DNA of 64,000 nt. Origin: Zea mays. Taxonomy: Eukaryota; Streptophyta; Magnoliopsida; Poales; Poaceae. Below, in pieces: positions 11,100-21,779 of the stretch. Under the pieces are notes generated by a model. The model was not told the DNA's origin. It ran no database searches and saw nothing but the letters and a program-made list of their open reading frames with translations. Numbering within the stretch: position 1 is the first letter of the stretch; every line of letters starts with the position of its first letter. A program made the position numbers and the translations under genes. The stretch is taken from positions 115,730,207 to 115,794,206 of the forward strand of contig NC_050098.1 in NCBI RefSeq assembly GCF_902167145.1. The letters are read 5' to 3'.

Positions 11100-11810
11100 C
11101 GGGCGAGGCCGGGACGGGAACGGGCGGCCGAGCTGGGGCCAGGGCGGTTGAACCGGCCAGGGGGGCGGTTGAACCGGCCAGGGGCGGCCGAGGCCGGGCG
11201 GGCACGGGGGCGGCCGAGCCGGGCGGGCACGGGGCAGGGTGCGGGGGCGGCCGAGCCGGCCATGGCGGCCGAGCCGGGTGGCGGGATCGCCACCGCGCGC
11301 GGGGGAGGGGCGGGGAGCGCCGCCGGGTGGACAGGGGCGAGCGGGCGCCGCCGCGGGCGAGCAGGGGCGGGCGAGCGCCGCCGCGGGCCAGGGGAGGGGC
11401 GGGGGCGCCGCCACGGCCGGGCGGGGGGGGGGGGGGAGCGCCGCCGCGGCCGGGGGAAGGGGCGGGGAGCGCCGCGCGGGGCCGAGGGAAGGGGCGGGGA
11501 GCGCCGCGCGGGGCCGAGCAGGGGCGGGCGGACGCCGCCGCGGCCGGGGAAGGGGCGGGCGCCGCCGCGGGACCGGGGTGGAGGGCGGGCGCCGCCGCGC
11601 GCGAGGGGAGGGGCGGGGTCGGGCGCCGCCGCGCCGGGGGAGGGGCGGGCGCGCCGCCGCGGGACGGGCAGGGGCGGGCGGGACCGGCCGCGCCGCCGGC
11701 GAGCGGGGACGGGCAGGGGCGCGCGCGGCAGGGGAAAGGGAGGGCGCGCGTGGGGAGAAGAAGGGGAGGGAGAGGGAGAGAGAGAAAGAGAAGGGGAGGG
11801 GAACTCACCT
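11100..11810. repeat. GC-rich degenerate repeat block in E2 LTR (left copy)
   Basis: Very G-rich plus strand built of imperfect repeats of GCGCCGCCGCGGGCC and GGGGAGGGGCGGGG type, with a run of 14 G near 11423. Open frames of up to 323 codons on both strands are Pro/Arg/Ala or Gly/Arg low complexity and arise from composition. It is likely to form G-quadruplexes and replication- or alignment-slippage indels, which explain most of the length difference between the two LTRs. Confidence 0.7.
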
Positions 11811-12309
11811 CGGGGTCCAAAATCCGGTGATCGCCGTCTCCAAACCCTAGGGCACCACGGGGAGAGAGAGGTGGGAGAGGAGAGGTTGTTGCGCGGGAGA
11901 TCCAAATGAGGGAGAGAGAGAGGATGGGGGCGCATGGGGGGGTTTTGGGCGCCGGGGGCGCGCAGGCCGGGATGGGCCGGGCCGGCTGGGCTGGGCTAGG
12001 TTGGGCTGGGCCGAGCCACTTTGCGGATTGAAAACCCACGACGAGCGCGGACCACTAAACGGACTTAAATCGCGAACCGAAATCCGGAACGGAACGAGAC
12101 GAACACACAACCTCAGACAAAGAAATGTGCTTCGGCATGATGCAACACCCATGACACTTAGGTTTTGGTTTATACATGACACGGACACCTGCCGCTATAC
12201 TGGTTTGAAATTGGGAAGGAGCAAACGGGGAAAGAGAAAAGAGAGTAACGCCCGAATTTGGTGAGAGAAAAGAGGAAAAAAATTCTACCCCCAAATTCAG
12301 GGCGTTACA

Positions 12310-12325
12310 AACCTATCCCCCTTAA
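12310..12325 (-). other. E2 polypurine tract
   Basis: On the minus strand AAGGGGGATAGGTT directly precedes the 3' LTR start TGTAACGCCC at 12309. Confidence 0.75.
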
Positions 12326-12345
12326 AAGAATCTCGCCCTCGAGAT

Positions 12346-13111
12346 TCAGGGTTGGCTAGCAAAGAGCTCAGGGTATTTAGCCATCAGATCATCTTCACGC
12401 TCCCAGGTTGCTTCTTCCTCTGAGTGATGATTCCATTTGACTTTGCACATTCTAATGGTCTTCCTTCGGGTGACTCTGTCTGCAACCTCAAGGATTTGCA
12501 CTGGCTTCTCAACGTAGGTCAAGTCCTCCTGGACTTCAAGACCTTCCACTGGCAACTGCTCTTCTGGCACACGCAAGCACTTCTTTAACTGAGACACATC
12601 AAAGACATCATGCACAGCAGACAAATTCTCGGGCAAACTGAGCTGATAGGCCACTTCTCCACGTCTTGCAAGAATCTGATACGGACCAATGTAGCGGGGT
12701 GCTAGCTTTCACTCCGAATCTTCTGACTCCTCTGATCGGTGACACTTTCAGATAGACAAAGTCTCCGACTTCGAAACTCAGCTCTCTTCTTCTTGTGTCT
12801 GCATAGCTTCACTGCCTCGATTGCGCTATCTTCAGATTCTCTCGAACCATCTTGATGTTCTCTTCGGCTTCAAGCAAAATGTATGGCCCAAACAATTGCT
12901 TCTCTCCAGGCTGATCCCATTGCAACGGAGTTCTACAACTCCTTCCATAGAGCGCCTGAAATGGTGACATCTTCAAACTGGCCTGATAACTGTTGTTATA
13001 GGAAAACTCCGCATAAGGCAATCTCTTGTCCCATCCGGACTGATCTTGCAACGCACAGGCTCTCAACATGTCTTCGAGAATTTGATTGGTTCTTTCGGTC
13101 TGGCCATCTGT
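12346..13111 (-). pseudogene. E2 integrase C-terminus and chromodomain, broken
   Basis: Continuation of gag-pol after the premature stop at 13112-13114. The frame stays open to a second in-frame stop (TGA) at about 12806-12808. A small deletion near 12700 then shifts frame, and 12654-12346 carries the end. The first part contains the distal integrase core, including the Glu expected to complete the DDE triad, and LPYAEFSYNNSYQASLKMSP. The last part is a chromodomain of about 50 residues with KWNHHSEEEATWEREDDL, whose WExE-type core is typical of plant chromoviruses. Chromodomains are thought to target integration to heterochromatin. Two stops and a frameshift mean this copy should not make a full integrase. 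Confidence 0.8.
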
Positions 13112-16100
13112 CTACGGATGATAAGCTGAACTGAAATTCAGATGCGTGCCCAAAGCTTCATGCAACTGCTGCCAGAAATGAGAGGTGAACTGTGTTCCTC
13201 TGTCTGACACTATCTTCTTTGGCACACCATGAAGACAAACGATCCGAGACATATACAATTCTGCCAATACTGCACTGCTGTAATTGGTCTTGACAGGTAT
13301 GAAGTGGGCTGACTTGGTCAAGCGGTCCACTACTACCCAAATGGAATCGTAGCCGGCTCGAGTGCGAGGCAATCCGACTATGAAATCCATACCAATTTCG
13401 TCCCATTTCCACTGAGGGATCTGCAACGGTTGCAACAATCCAGCAGGTCTCTGGTGCTCTGCCTTAATTCTTCGGCAACTATCGCACATAGCCACATGCT
13501 CTGCGATTTCTCTCTTCATTCCGTACCACCAGAATTTCTTCTTCAGATCCTGATACATCTTCTCACTGCCAGGGTGAATCGAATAAGCTGTCTCATGAGC
13601 TTCCTTGAGAATCAACTCCCGAATGGACTGGACATTGGGAACACACAAGCGGTCTTTGAACCATATCACGCCTTCTGCATCTTCTCGAAAATCTTTGCCT
13701 TTGCCATCTAGAATCAGTCGCCGAATCTCACTGATCTTCTCATCACTCTTCTGCGCTTCTTTGATTTCGCGCTCCAAGGTAGGTTCCAACTCGACTGTGA
13801 CTCCTCGCGAATTGTTCAGAAATCCGAGACTCAACCTGTCAAACTCCTTGGCCAACTCATAAGGCATCGGACGAGCGACCATCAGATTGACTTGACTCTT
13901 TCTGCTCAAAGCATCTGCCACTACGTTCGCTTTGCCTGGATGGTAATGAATTTCCAACTCATAATCTTTGATCAACTCTAACCATCTTCGTTGCCTCATG
14001 TTCAACTCTGACTGGGTGAATATGTACTTCAGACTCTTGTGATCTGTGTAAACATCGCATTTCTGTCCATACAGATAGTGCCTCCATGTCTTCAGTGCAT
14101 GAACCACTGCTGCCAACTCTAGATCATGGATTGGGTAATTCTTCTCATGAACCTTCAACTGTCGGGACGAGTAAGCCACAACTCTTCCCTCTTGCATCAA
14201 CACACATCCCAAACCTGTGTAGCAAGCATCGCAATACACCAAAAAGGGCTTGTGCACATCAGGCAAGACTAGGACAGGCGCTGTAGTCAACTTCTCTTTC
14301 AGCGCTTCAAAGGCCTCTTGGCATTTCTGGGTCCACTTGAACTCAACTTTGTTGCCTAGCAACGCTGTCATTGGTTTCGCAATCTTCGAAAACCCTTCAA
14401 TGAATCGCCGATAATATCCGGCCATTCCAATGAAGCTCTTGATTCCTCGAGCATCTGTTGGCGCTTTCCAGTTCAAAATGTCTGCCACTTTCTTCGGATC
14501 AACAGCCAATCCTTCTTTGTTGATTATATGACCCAAGAACAGGACTTCATTGATCCAGAATTCACACTTGCTCAACTTTGCATACAACTGGTGCTCTCGC
14601 AATCTTTGCAATACCATCCTCAAATGATCTGCGTGCTCTTCTTCGCTTTGAGAATAAATCAGAATGTCATCAATGAATACCACCACAAACTTATCAAGGT
14701 AATCCATGAATACACTATTCATCAAGTTCATAAAGAACGCTGGCGCATTGGTCAAACCAAAAGACATCACTGTGAACTCATACAACCCATACTTGGTAAT
14801 AAATGCCGTCTTCGGGATGTCCGACGGTCGGATCCTGAGCTGATGATAACCTGACCTCAGATCAATCTTGGAGAACACACTGGCTCCTCTCAACTGGTCG
14901 AACAGATCTTCTATTCTGGGCAAAGGATACTTGTTCTTGATCGTGACTTCATTCAAAGCTCGGTAATCGATGCACATCCTCTTGGTGCCATCTTTCTTTT
15001 CCACAAATAGGACAGGGGCGGCCCAAGGCGAGGTGCTTGGCCGAATGTAACCTTTCTCTGACAGCTCATCAATTTGCTTCTTAAGTTCAACCAACTCTGG
15101 TCCAGATATTCTGTAAGCTCTCTTAAAGATAGGGGCGGTTCCAGGAAGAAGCTCTATGGCAAACTCAACTTTCCGCTCTGGTGGCATACCCGGTAAGTCC
15201 TTTGGAAACACATCCGGGAACTCAGACACTACCTTGATACTCTCAATTGGGTCTGCTTCACTGCTATCGACGGTCATCTGATAACAACTTCCTTTCTTTG
15301 GCTCAGGCGGGACTAGCTCGGTCACCACTTCCTCTCCTAGTGGAGACACCAACTTGATTGTCCTTTTATCACAACTGATAACTGCCTGATACTTATCTAG
15401 CCAATTCATCCCTAGGATGACATCTATTCCCTGAGTACCCATTACTATAAGGTTGGCGGGAAACGCTATCCCCCTTATTTCCACACTTATATTCAAACAA
15501 ATGCTATCGGCTCGAATGCTACCACCGGCTGAGTCAATTTGAATGGGGGTTGACATGGTAGTAATTGGAAGATTATGTGCTTCTACCCATGATGCAGTAA
15601 TGAAAGAATGCGTTGCTCCAGTATCAAATAACACTTCTGCAATATGGGAGTCGACTGGGAACATACCTACTATCATGCCGGGGGTCTCCTGAACTGCTTC
15701 AGCCTCCAAGTGATTCAGCCTTCCATGATTATAGCGCGGCTGAGGGCGATTGCCTGCTCCAGGCTGAGGCACATTCTGCTTCGCTGGGGCATTGGGGCCT
15801 GACTGCTGCTGGGCTGCCTTCTTCGGACATTGCATCACCCAGTGGCCTTGCTCTCCACAGTGGAAACATGCTCTGTTTCCAACCTGAGCTGGTGCTGCCT
15901 GATTGTTCTGCTGGTTTGCTGGGGCAGGAAGACGAGGTGCTTGCTGATTCTGCCTTTGAAACTGACCTCCTGACTGATTGCTCTGACGGTTCTGGTACTG
16001 GTGCTGAGGATACTGCCTTTGGAACTGCTGATGCTGAGGTGGACGCTGGTTCTGCCTGAACTGCTGAGGTTGATTGCCTGAGAAACGAGGACGACTGCTG

Positions 16101-16900
16101 CTTCCAGGCTGGGGTCCACTGATCTTGTGTTTACGATCCTCCATCTCCTTACGCTTTCTTTCTGTCATGATTGCTCTGTCAATCAGGTGCTGGAATGTCG
16201 GGAAAGTGTGATTCATCAGTTGGTACTGCAGAGGGTCAACCAAGCCTCTCAGGAAACGGTACTGTCGCTTGGCGTCGGTGTTGACATCTTCAGGAGCATA
16301 ACGAGACAGTTGCAGAAACCTGTCTCGGTACTCACTGACAGACGATGACCCTTGCTTGAGAGCCAGGAACTCCTCCTTCTTCACTGTCATCAGACCTGCA
16401 GGGACATGGTACTGACGAAAACTACTTCTGAACTCTTCCCAAGTGATAGCGTCAGGGTGGGCATGGGTGGCGAGGTAAGACTCCCACCATGACTGGGCTG
16501 CTCCTCTCAACAGACGGGGACCATACAAGACTTTCTCCCTGTCATCGCACTGAGCGGTGTGCAACTCCCGCTCCACAGTGCGCAGCCAATCTTCAGCATC
16601 CATGGGGTCAGAAGAATGAGCGAACGTTGGTGGATGACCTCTCATGAATTCAGCACGCTTGTCTCTGGGCATCTGAGGCATCTGAGGCTGAGGTGGTGCC
16701 TGCTGCTGTTGCTGCTGCTGCTGCTGAATGGCGGCCAAAGTCTGACCGATGGCTTGAACTGCCTGAGTCTGCATCAGAAACATCTGCTCGATGGACATCG
16801 GGGGCGGGGGCGGCAGGTGCTGCTGCTGGGGCACCTCATCCTGCTGAGCGGCTCGCTCCTGCTGAGCACGCCTTCCTCCTCTGCGCCTGTTCTCTGACAT
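13112..16900 (-). pseudogene. E2 gag-protease-RT-RNase H-integrase polyprotein, truncated
   Basis: The start chosen is the Met at 16898-16900 (MSENRRRGG), because the 86 upstream codons of the open frame are not gag-like. Domains, residues from that Met: Gln-rich N-terminus, gag capsid-like region about 100-240, zinc knuckle [14 protein letters not shown] about 345-358, protease with DTG near 426-428, RT with FIDDIL near 742-747, RNase H with an Asp near 891, integrase HHCC finger about 1102-1143, and two core Asp at about 1172 and 1233. It stops at TAG (13112-13114) in a CAG/CTG context, before the third integrase catalytic residue. Up to there it is about 1262 codons without breaks. RT, RNase H and protease look functional; integrase does not. 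Confidence 0.9.
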
Positions 16901-17305
16901 CTGCAGAATGCAACCACACATCAGAACTGATCTGGCAAATCTTGCAGCATAAGGAAAGAGAATAGAATTCTTCAACAGCACTGAACAGATGAGCATCTTC
17001 ACTGATCTCCAACACAGACCACACAGCTTCTCAGATAAAGAGGAAAGTGGAATAAAAGGTTTCCCAACTATATAACTAACTTTATTAACATAATAGGTAA
17101 ACCAAAATGCAGGGGATACCCACACTCTGGTGACAATCATTACAAAGATCCAAACCAAACATAGTTCATCATGACAAACATAAATGCACAGGATATAGCA
17201 AACTACCCTGTCTAACTAAGACTAACTAAAACTGAGACTAACGCTAAGACTGAAGCTTCTATGTATATATATTTCGTATTAATTACAAGATCCAACTCTA
17301 ACGAT

Positions 17306-18325
17306 CTATGGTTCTAGATTTATCTTGGTCTTGCAGTCGGGATTGCCATAAGACTGGTGTCCACGCTGAGGTGAGCGGTACGGGTGCTGAGTCCCGACAG
17401 GAGCGGGGGAACCACCATCCAAGTGACGACGTTCCGCGCGCTCAGCCCGCAACAGGGCGATCTCAGCACGAGCCCTACTCAGCTCGTCTAGTGCATGGTC
17501 CAGCTCCGTGTTTAGCACGGCGGCTAGGTTGACTGTGCTGCTCAACCTAGGATTGCCCTCACCGACAGGTGAGACAATCACGCCTCCTGTGCTGCCAGAT
17601 GAACGGCGGGGGTAATACTTCAGGTCAAGACCGTCAGCTACCCCACCGAAAACCGAGCAGTAGTGCGAAAGCGCACGCCGTGCAGCATCTTGCATGGCTG
17701 CCTCAGCTGAGTCCCGCTCAGAGATAGAATAGTGCTCTGAGCAGACCTCAGCACCCTGGAGACTGTTCTCCGGACAGCGCACCAAGCAGGTTGCCTCCCA
17801 GCGGTCCGGGTGGACCCCGCGACTATGCTGGTAGACCACACAGCGATACTCGACGGACCAAGTATGCCGGTCAAATGCCCGACGTAGCAGGGTGTCGAGC
17901 GCATCGTGGAAGTGACACCCGCGAGCAGCGTCGCGAGTGATGGGTCGAGCAACCCATCCTTCCGGCTCAAGGTTAGCAGAGAAGTCGGTGTCGTGGCTCG
18001 AGCTGTCGTCGCCATCTCCGTCGTCTGGGTCTCCTCCAGCAGCTACTCCAGAAGCTGGGGCGCCCAGTGGTGGTGCAGGGGGCGGCTCCAGAGGAAGCAC
18101 AGGGGAGCAGCTCCTCACAGACTCTATCTCCTGGTGGAGCGAGAAAGAAGAGCCCTGCTGCTCCTGCTCCTGTCGTCGACGTTCCTGCTCCTCAAGCAGG
18201 CGGTGGTGCAGTCTCTCCAAGTGGCTGGACTGTCCGGCCACGGGACGGCGAAGCGGACGCTCAGCAAGACGGGAGGGTAAGAAAGGGATGACTGACTTAC
18301 GTGCAGTGTGTCTAAGTCGAGCCAT
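17306..18325 (-). CDS. E2 extra ORF upstream of gag
   Basis: A 339-codon uninterrupted frame between PBS and gag, same strand, starting with the ATG at 18323-18325, about 245 bp after the PBS, and ending about 400 bp before gag. Regions: basic N-terminus with a Gln/Glu/Arg-rich helix (about 35-60), an acidic Asp/Ser segment (about 98-115), a compact domain of about 100 residues (about 128-230) rich in Cys, His and aromatic residues, then a C-terminal heptad-like helix (LARAEIALLRAERAERR-type, about 275-298) and a Pro/Gly tail. The compact domain ends in an Ala-rich helix (AAMQDAARRALSHYC) after predicted strands, recalling double-stranded-RNA-binding folds. That is inference only. It is open throughout, while gag-pol has stops. 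Confidence 0.6.
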   Translation of the reverse strand: MARLRHTARKSVIPFLPSRLAERPLRRPVAGQSSHLERLHHRLLEEQERRRQEQEQQGSSFSLHQEIESVRSCSPVLPLEPPPAPPLGAPASGVAAGGDPDDGDGDDSSSHDTDFSANLEPEGWVARPITRDAARGCHFHDALDTLLRRAFDRHTWSVEYRCVVYQHSRGVHPDRWEATCLVRCPENSLQGAEVCSEHYSISERDSAEAAMQDAARRALSHYCSVFGGVADGLDLKYYPRRSSGSTGGVIVSPVGEGNPRLSSTVNLAAVLNTELDHALDELSRARAEIALLRAERAERRHLDGGSPAPVGTQHPYRSPQRGHQSYGNPDCKTKINLEP

Positions 18326-18570
18326 CTACAAAAGACATCGCAAGCAAAAGGGTGAGAACAGAATCAATATGACCAGCAAATAATGAATCATAAGTGAATG
18401 AAGGATTAGAATAAAACATGTTTTTCAGCAAGGTATAATATATAGTAGAACATAGGTTTGGTCGGTATGACCAACTTTTGAAGAGATATCAAAGTCAAGG
18501 AAGGGACAGAGGTCCATAGTCCTTAGAACGACCATTCTACTCTAGGTTAGCGGTCCTACAGTCAGCACGG

Positions 18571-18581
18571 CTTTGATACCA
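18571..18581 (-). other. E2 primer binding site (iMet tRNA, one mismatch)
   Basis: On the minus strand TGGTATCAAAG lies four bases inside the 5' LTR edge at 18586. It differs by one base from the PBS of E1 and from the 5' part of F3's PBS. Confidence 0.75.
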
Positions 18582-20256
18582 CTTATGTCACACCCGGTTT
18601 TAAAAGGCAAACCGAATGCGAACCATGTACGTGCCAGGATCAGTTGTTCACGTACACAGCAGTTACATAATATGGACATCATCACACAGTGCTCAAAATA
18701 GTATTTAAAGGGAATAATAGTCGATTACATCGTACGTCTGAGACGTCCATATAGTTCTTACAATAAATCAAAGTGCGGAAAAGAAACGTAGATAACTGCG
18801 GCCTTCACAGGCAGCCGACTGGGGGTTGCCGCTAACCCACTCCTAGAACTCGTCGTAGTCTTGGAACTCCTGGAAGTCTCCTTCCACAGCTTCATCTTCG
18901 CCTGAGCAGTGGTTGCAATGCTGACAACCTGGGGGGGGGGGGTTTGGTGTGTAGAGCAAGGGTGAGTACACATCAACATACTCAGCAAGTATCCTGTTTG
19001 GCTGTAGTGGACTAGCTGTATGTGGGGATAAGTCAAGCAGTTGCTTTTAGTTGGTCAGATTATTACTTACTAGTAGAAAGCCAGGTTTTAGCATTAACCC
19101 AAGTTATTAACCCGATGTACCCTTTCCAAACGGAAAGAATACCACTTACCAGCACCATAGTCATAACCAAAGCCATCAATCTCATAACCACCTGTACCAA
19201 AGTATCTCTGATCAAGTACCACTAATCATTGGAGCTCCCTTGGCCGCTCATAACCGCGAGCACGGCTGATATATCAGTTTTCAAACACTCTGCAGAGGTT
19301 GTGCACTTTACCCACAAGCCGTGATTCCCATTCTGCCCGGAGATCATGACTCTCCATTGATCACTACCAAGGTGACCCAGCAGGGCATCACTACGTAGCC
19401 TTTACAAAGATTCCCCGGGGCTGTAGCCACCCGTTAGGTTTCCTAAATGTACCGCACTCCTCCCCAAGGGACAAATCAACCTTGGCAGAGCGAGCCGCAT
19501 ACACCGAGCCCCATTGACGGCACGACGGCTAAGTGAACTACACCCCGGATCCTCTAATTATTCAGCTAAGGGCATCCCATTCCACCCTCATGGTTGCACT
19601 GTTTTCCCGGGCGGTCATCCATAGAACAGGTCCTTACGGAGAGGCACTCGAGAAACCGCTCGAGTCCCCTTGAAGGTCACAAGTACAACATCATAACAAG
19701 AGAAGGGAAAACAGCGTATCATAGATAATCTCATCATGTTCATTGATTAGAGTTGAGCAATAGCATAAAGCTAAACAGTAATAATCCAACCCAAATAGGT
19801 AAGCAAGGATAGGGATAACAAAAGCTAGTCAAACCTTAGGTATAAATATGTAAAGCGGGAGGTGAATTAAATAATGAATAGGACAGAGATAGGTCAAAGG
19901 ACACTTGCCTCCACCAACCGACTGCTGCTCAGGGGCTTCTCCTGCGAGTTCCTCGGGCTCTTCAACCAGATCGTTCTCTATGCGAGCGCAAACATACATA
20001 CATCCACATATTTAATACAAAAGAACAGTACACCATACAATAGAATGCAATAAGTAAACAGACGTTCTACGCGGGCTCGCGAGTACGGTTAAGAGAGAAA
20101 GAGGAAAAGACAGTCGAGAAACGATCACGTTACATGATTATAAATTAACCACTCGCTTAATGGAAGGAAATTTAATGTAGACACTATGTTTAGCATAAAG
20201 TAAAGTCATGTTTCATGTCTAATTATTATAAGCAGGTGGAGATAAATAAAAAGAAT

Positions 20257-20567
20257 GGTCGCGTGGCAAGACGCGCGACAAAGCTCTCTAAAACAAATTA
20301 AAAAGTTAACGACTCGTCGCGCGACCGAGCACGCAACGAGACACTTCGCCTTAGATACGAGGAGACGTTAAACGTCGCGCGACGAAGCGCACGACGGCAT
20401 ACGTCGACTAAACTGAGTCCAAAGTGGAACGTCGCGTGAATACACACGCGGCGTTACACCTTAAACAACCTGAAACAAAAATGGATCGTCGCGCGACGAA
20501 GCGCACGACGCAACACAAGATAGAATCTGAATTTAGACAAATCCGTCGCGCGGCGAAGCGCGCGACG
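20257..20567. repeat. Array of six 24-bp CG hairpins at 57-58 bp spacing (E2 5' LTR)
   Basis: Copies start at 20257, 20315, 20373, 20430, 20487 and 20544, the same units and spacers as in the other LTR with only a few substitutions. The copy at 20544-20567 is a perfect 9-bp stem around GCGAAG. Confidence 0.8.
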
Positions 20568-20639
20568 CAACACGCTAATTAACGAATAATCACCGCGAGC
20601 GCGGGCGGGCGAAGATACGGTCGGGCGAGGCCGGGACGG

Positions 20640-21270
20640 GAACGGGCGGCCGAGCTGGGGCCAGGGCGGTTGAACCGGCCAGGGGGGCGGTTGAACCGGC
20701 CAGGGGCGGCCGAGGCCGGGCGGGCACGGGGCAGGGTGCGGGGGCGGCCGAGCCGGGTGGCGGGATCGCCACCGCACGCGGGGGAGGGGCGGGGAGCGCC
20801 GCCGGGCGGACAGGGGCGAGCGGGCGCCGCCGCGGGCCAGAGAAGGGGCGGGCGCCGCCGCGCGGGCCGGGCAGGGGCGGGGGCGCCGCCACGGCCGGGC
20901 GGGGGGGGGGGGGGGGGGGGGGAGCGCCGCCGCGGCCGGGGGAAGGGGCGGGGAGCGCCGCGCGGGGCCGAGGGAAGGGGCGGGGAGCGCCGCGCGGGGC
21001 CGAGCAGGGGCGGGCGGACGCCGCCGCGGGACCGGGGTGGAGGGCGGGCGCCGCCGCGCGCGAGGGGAGGGGCGGGGTCGGGCGCCGCCGCGCCGGGGGA
21101 GGGGCGGGCGCGCCGCCGCGGGACGGGCAGGGGCGGGCGGGACCGGCCGCGCCGCCGGCGAGCGGGGACGGGCAGAGGCGCGCGCGGGCAGGGGAAAGGG
21201 AGGGCGCGCGTGGGGAGAAGAAGGGGAGGGAGAGGGAGAGAGAGAAAGAGAAGGGGAGGGGAGGGGAACT
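20640..21270. repeat. GC-rich degenerate repeat block in E2 LTR (right copy)
   Basis: Equivalent to 11100-11810 with several internal deletions. It contains 22 consecutive G at 20901-20922. No coding potential: frames on both strands are low complexity. Confidence 0.7.
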
Positions 21271-21779
21271 CACCTCGGGGTCCAAAATCCGGTGATCGCC
21301 GTCTCCAAACCCTAGGGCACCACGGGGAGAGAGAGGTGAGAGAGGAGAGGTTGTTGCGCGGGAGATCCAAATGAGGGAGAGAGAGAGGATGGGGGCGCAT
21401 GGGGGGGTTTTGGGCGCCGGGGGCGCGCAGGCCGGGACGGGCCGGGCCGGCTGGGCTGGGCTAGGTTGGGCTGGGCCGAGCCACTTTGCGGATTGAAAAC
21501 CCACGACGAGCGCGGACCACTAAACGGACTTAAATCGCGAACCGAAATCCGGAACGGAACGAGACGAACACACAACCTCAGACAAAGAAATGTGCTTCGG
21601 CATGATGCAACGCCCATGACACTTAGGTTTTGGTTTATACATGACACGGACACCTGCCGCTATACTGGTTTGAAATTGGGAAGGAGCAAACGGGGAAAGA
21701 GAAAAGAGAGTAACGCCCGAATTTGGTGAGAGAAAAGAGGAAAAAAATTCTACCCCCAAATTCAGGGCGTTACAAATGT

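Larger units (their letters stand above)
9065..12309 (-). repeat. E2 3' LTR
   Basis: Left LTR. Near-identical to 18586-21774 except for indels in the GC-rich block and the poly-G run, and scattered substitutions. The minus-strand 5' end (TGTAACGCCC) is at 12309. In transcript order it holds an AT-rich start, a GC-rich block (about 11810-11100), the six-hairpin array (11045-10735), and a 1.6 kb remainder ending GTGTGACA at 9065. No coding region. Confidence 0.9.
9065..21774 (-). mobile_element. Element E2: Tekay/Del-type chromovirus with long LTRs
   Basis: Complete LTR element on the minus strand inserted in E1's 5' LTR. LTRs are 9065-12309 (3245 bp) and 18586-21774 (3189 bp), with ends TGTCACACCC...GTTACA on the plus strand. 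Target duplication is GATGT (9060-9064) and AATGT (21775-21779), one mismatch. The intact site in E1's other LTR reads AATGT (1327-1331). The internal region has a PBS, an extra ORF, gag-pol with a chromodomain at the integrase end, and a PPT. Gene order PR-RT-RNase H-IN-chromodomain defines a chromovirus. Long LTRs and the chromodomain form fit the Tekay/Del clade; the exact maize family is not asserted. Confidence 0.9.
18586..21774 (-). repeat. E2 5' LTR
   Basis: Right LTR, transcriptionally upstream. Same layout as 9065-12309. The GC block (about 20640-21270) is shorter overall than in the left copy but has a longer poly-G run (20901-20922). The hairpin array is at 20257-20567. Ends TTACA at 21774, followed by the AATGT duplication. 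Confidence 0.9.

Noticed and set aside
11057..12039. ORFs of up to 323 codons on both strands in the E2 LTR (also 20579-21504)
   Set aside because: Pro/Arg/Ala or Gly/Arg low complexity from a GC-rich repeat, overlapping on both strands and differing between the two LTR copies by frame-changing indels.
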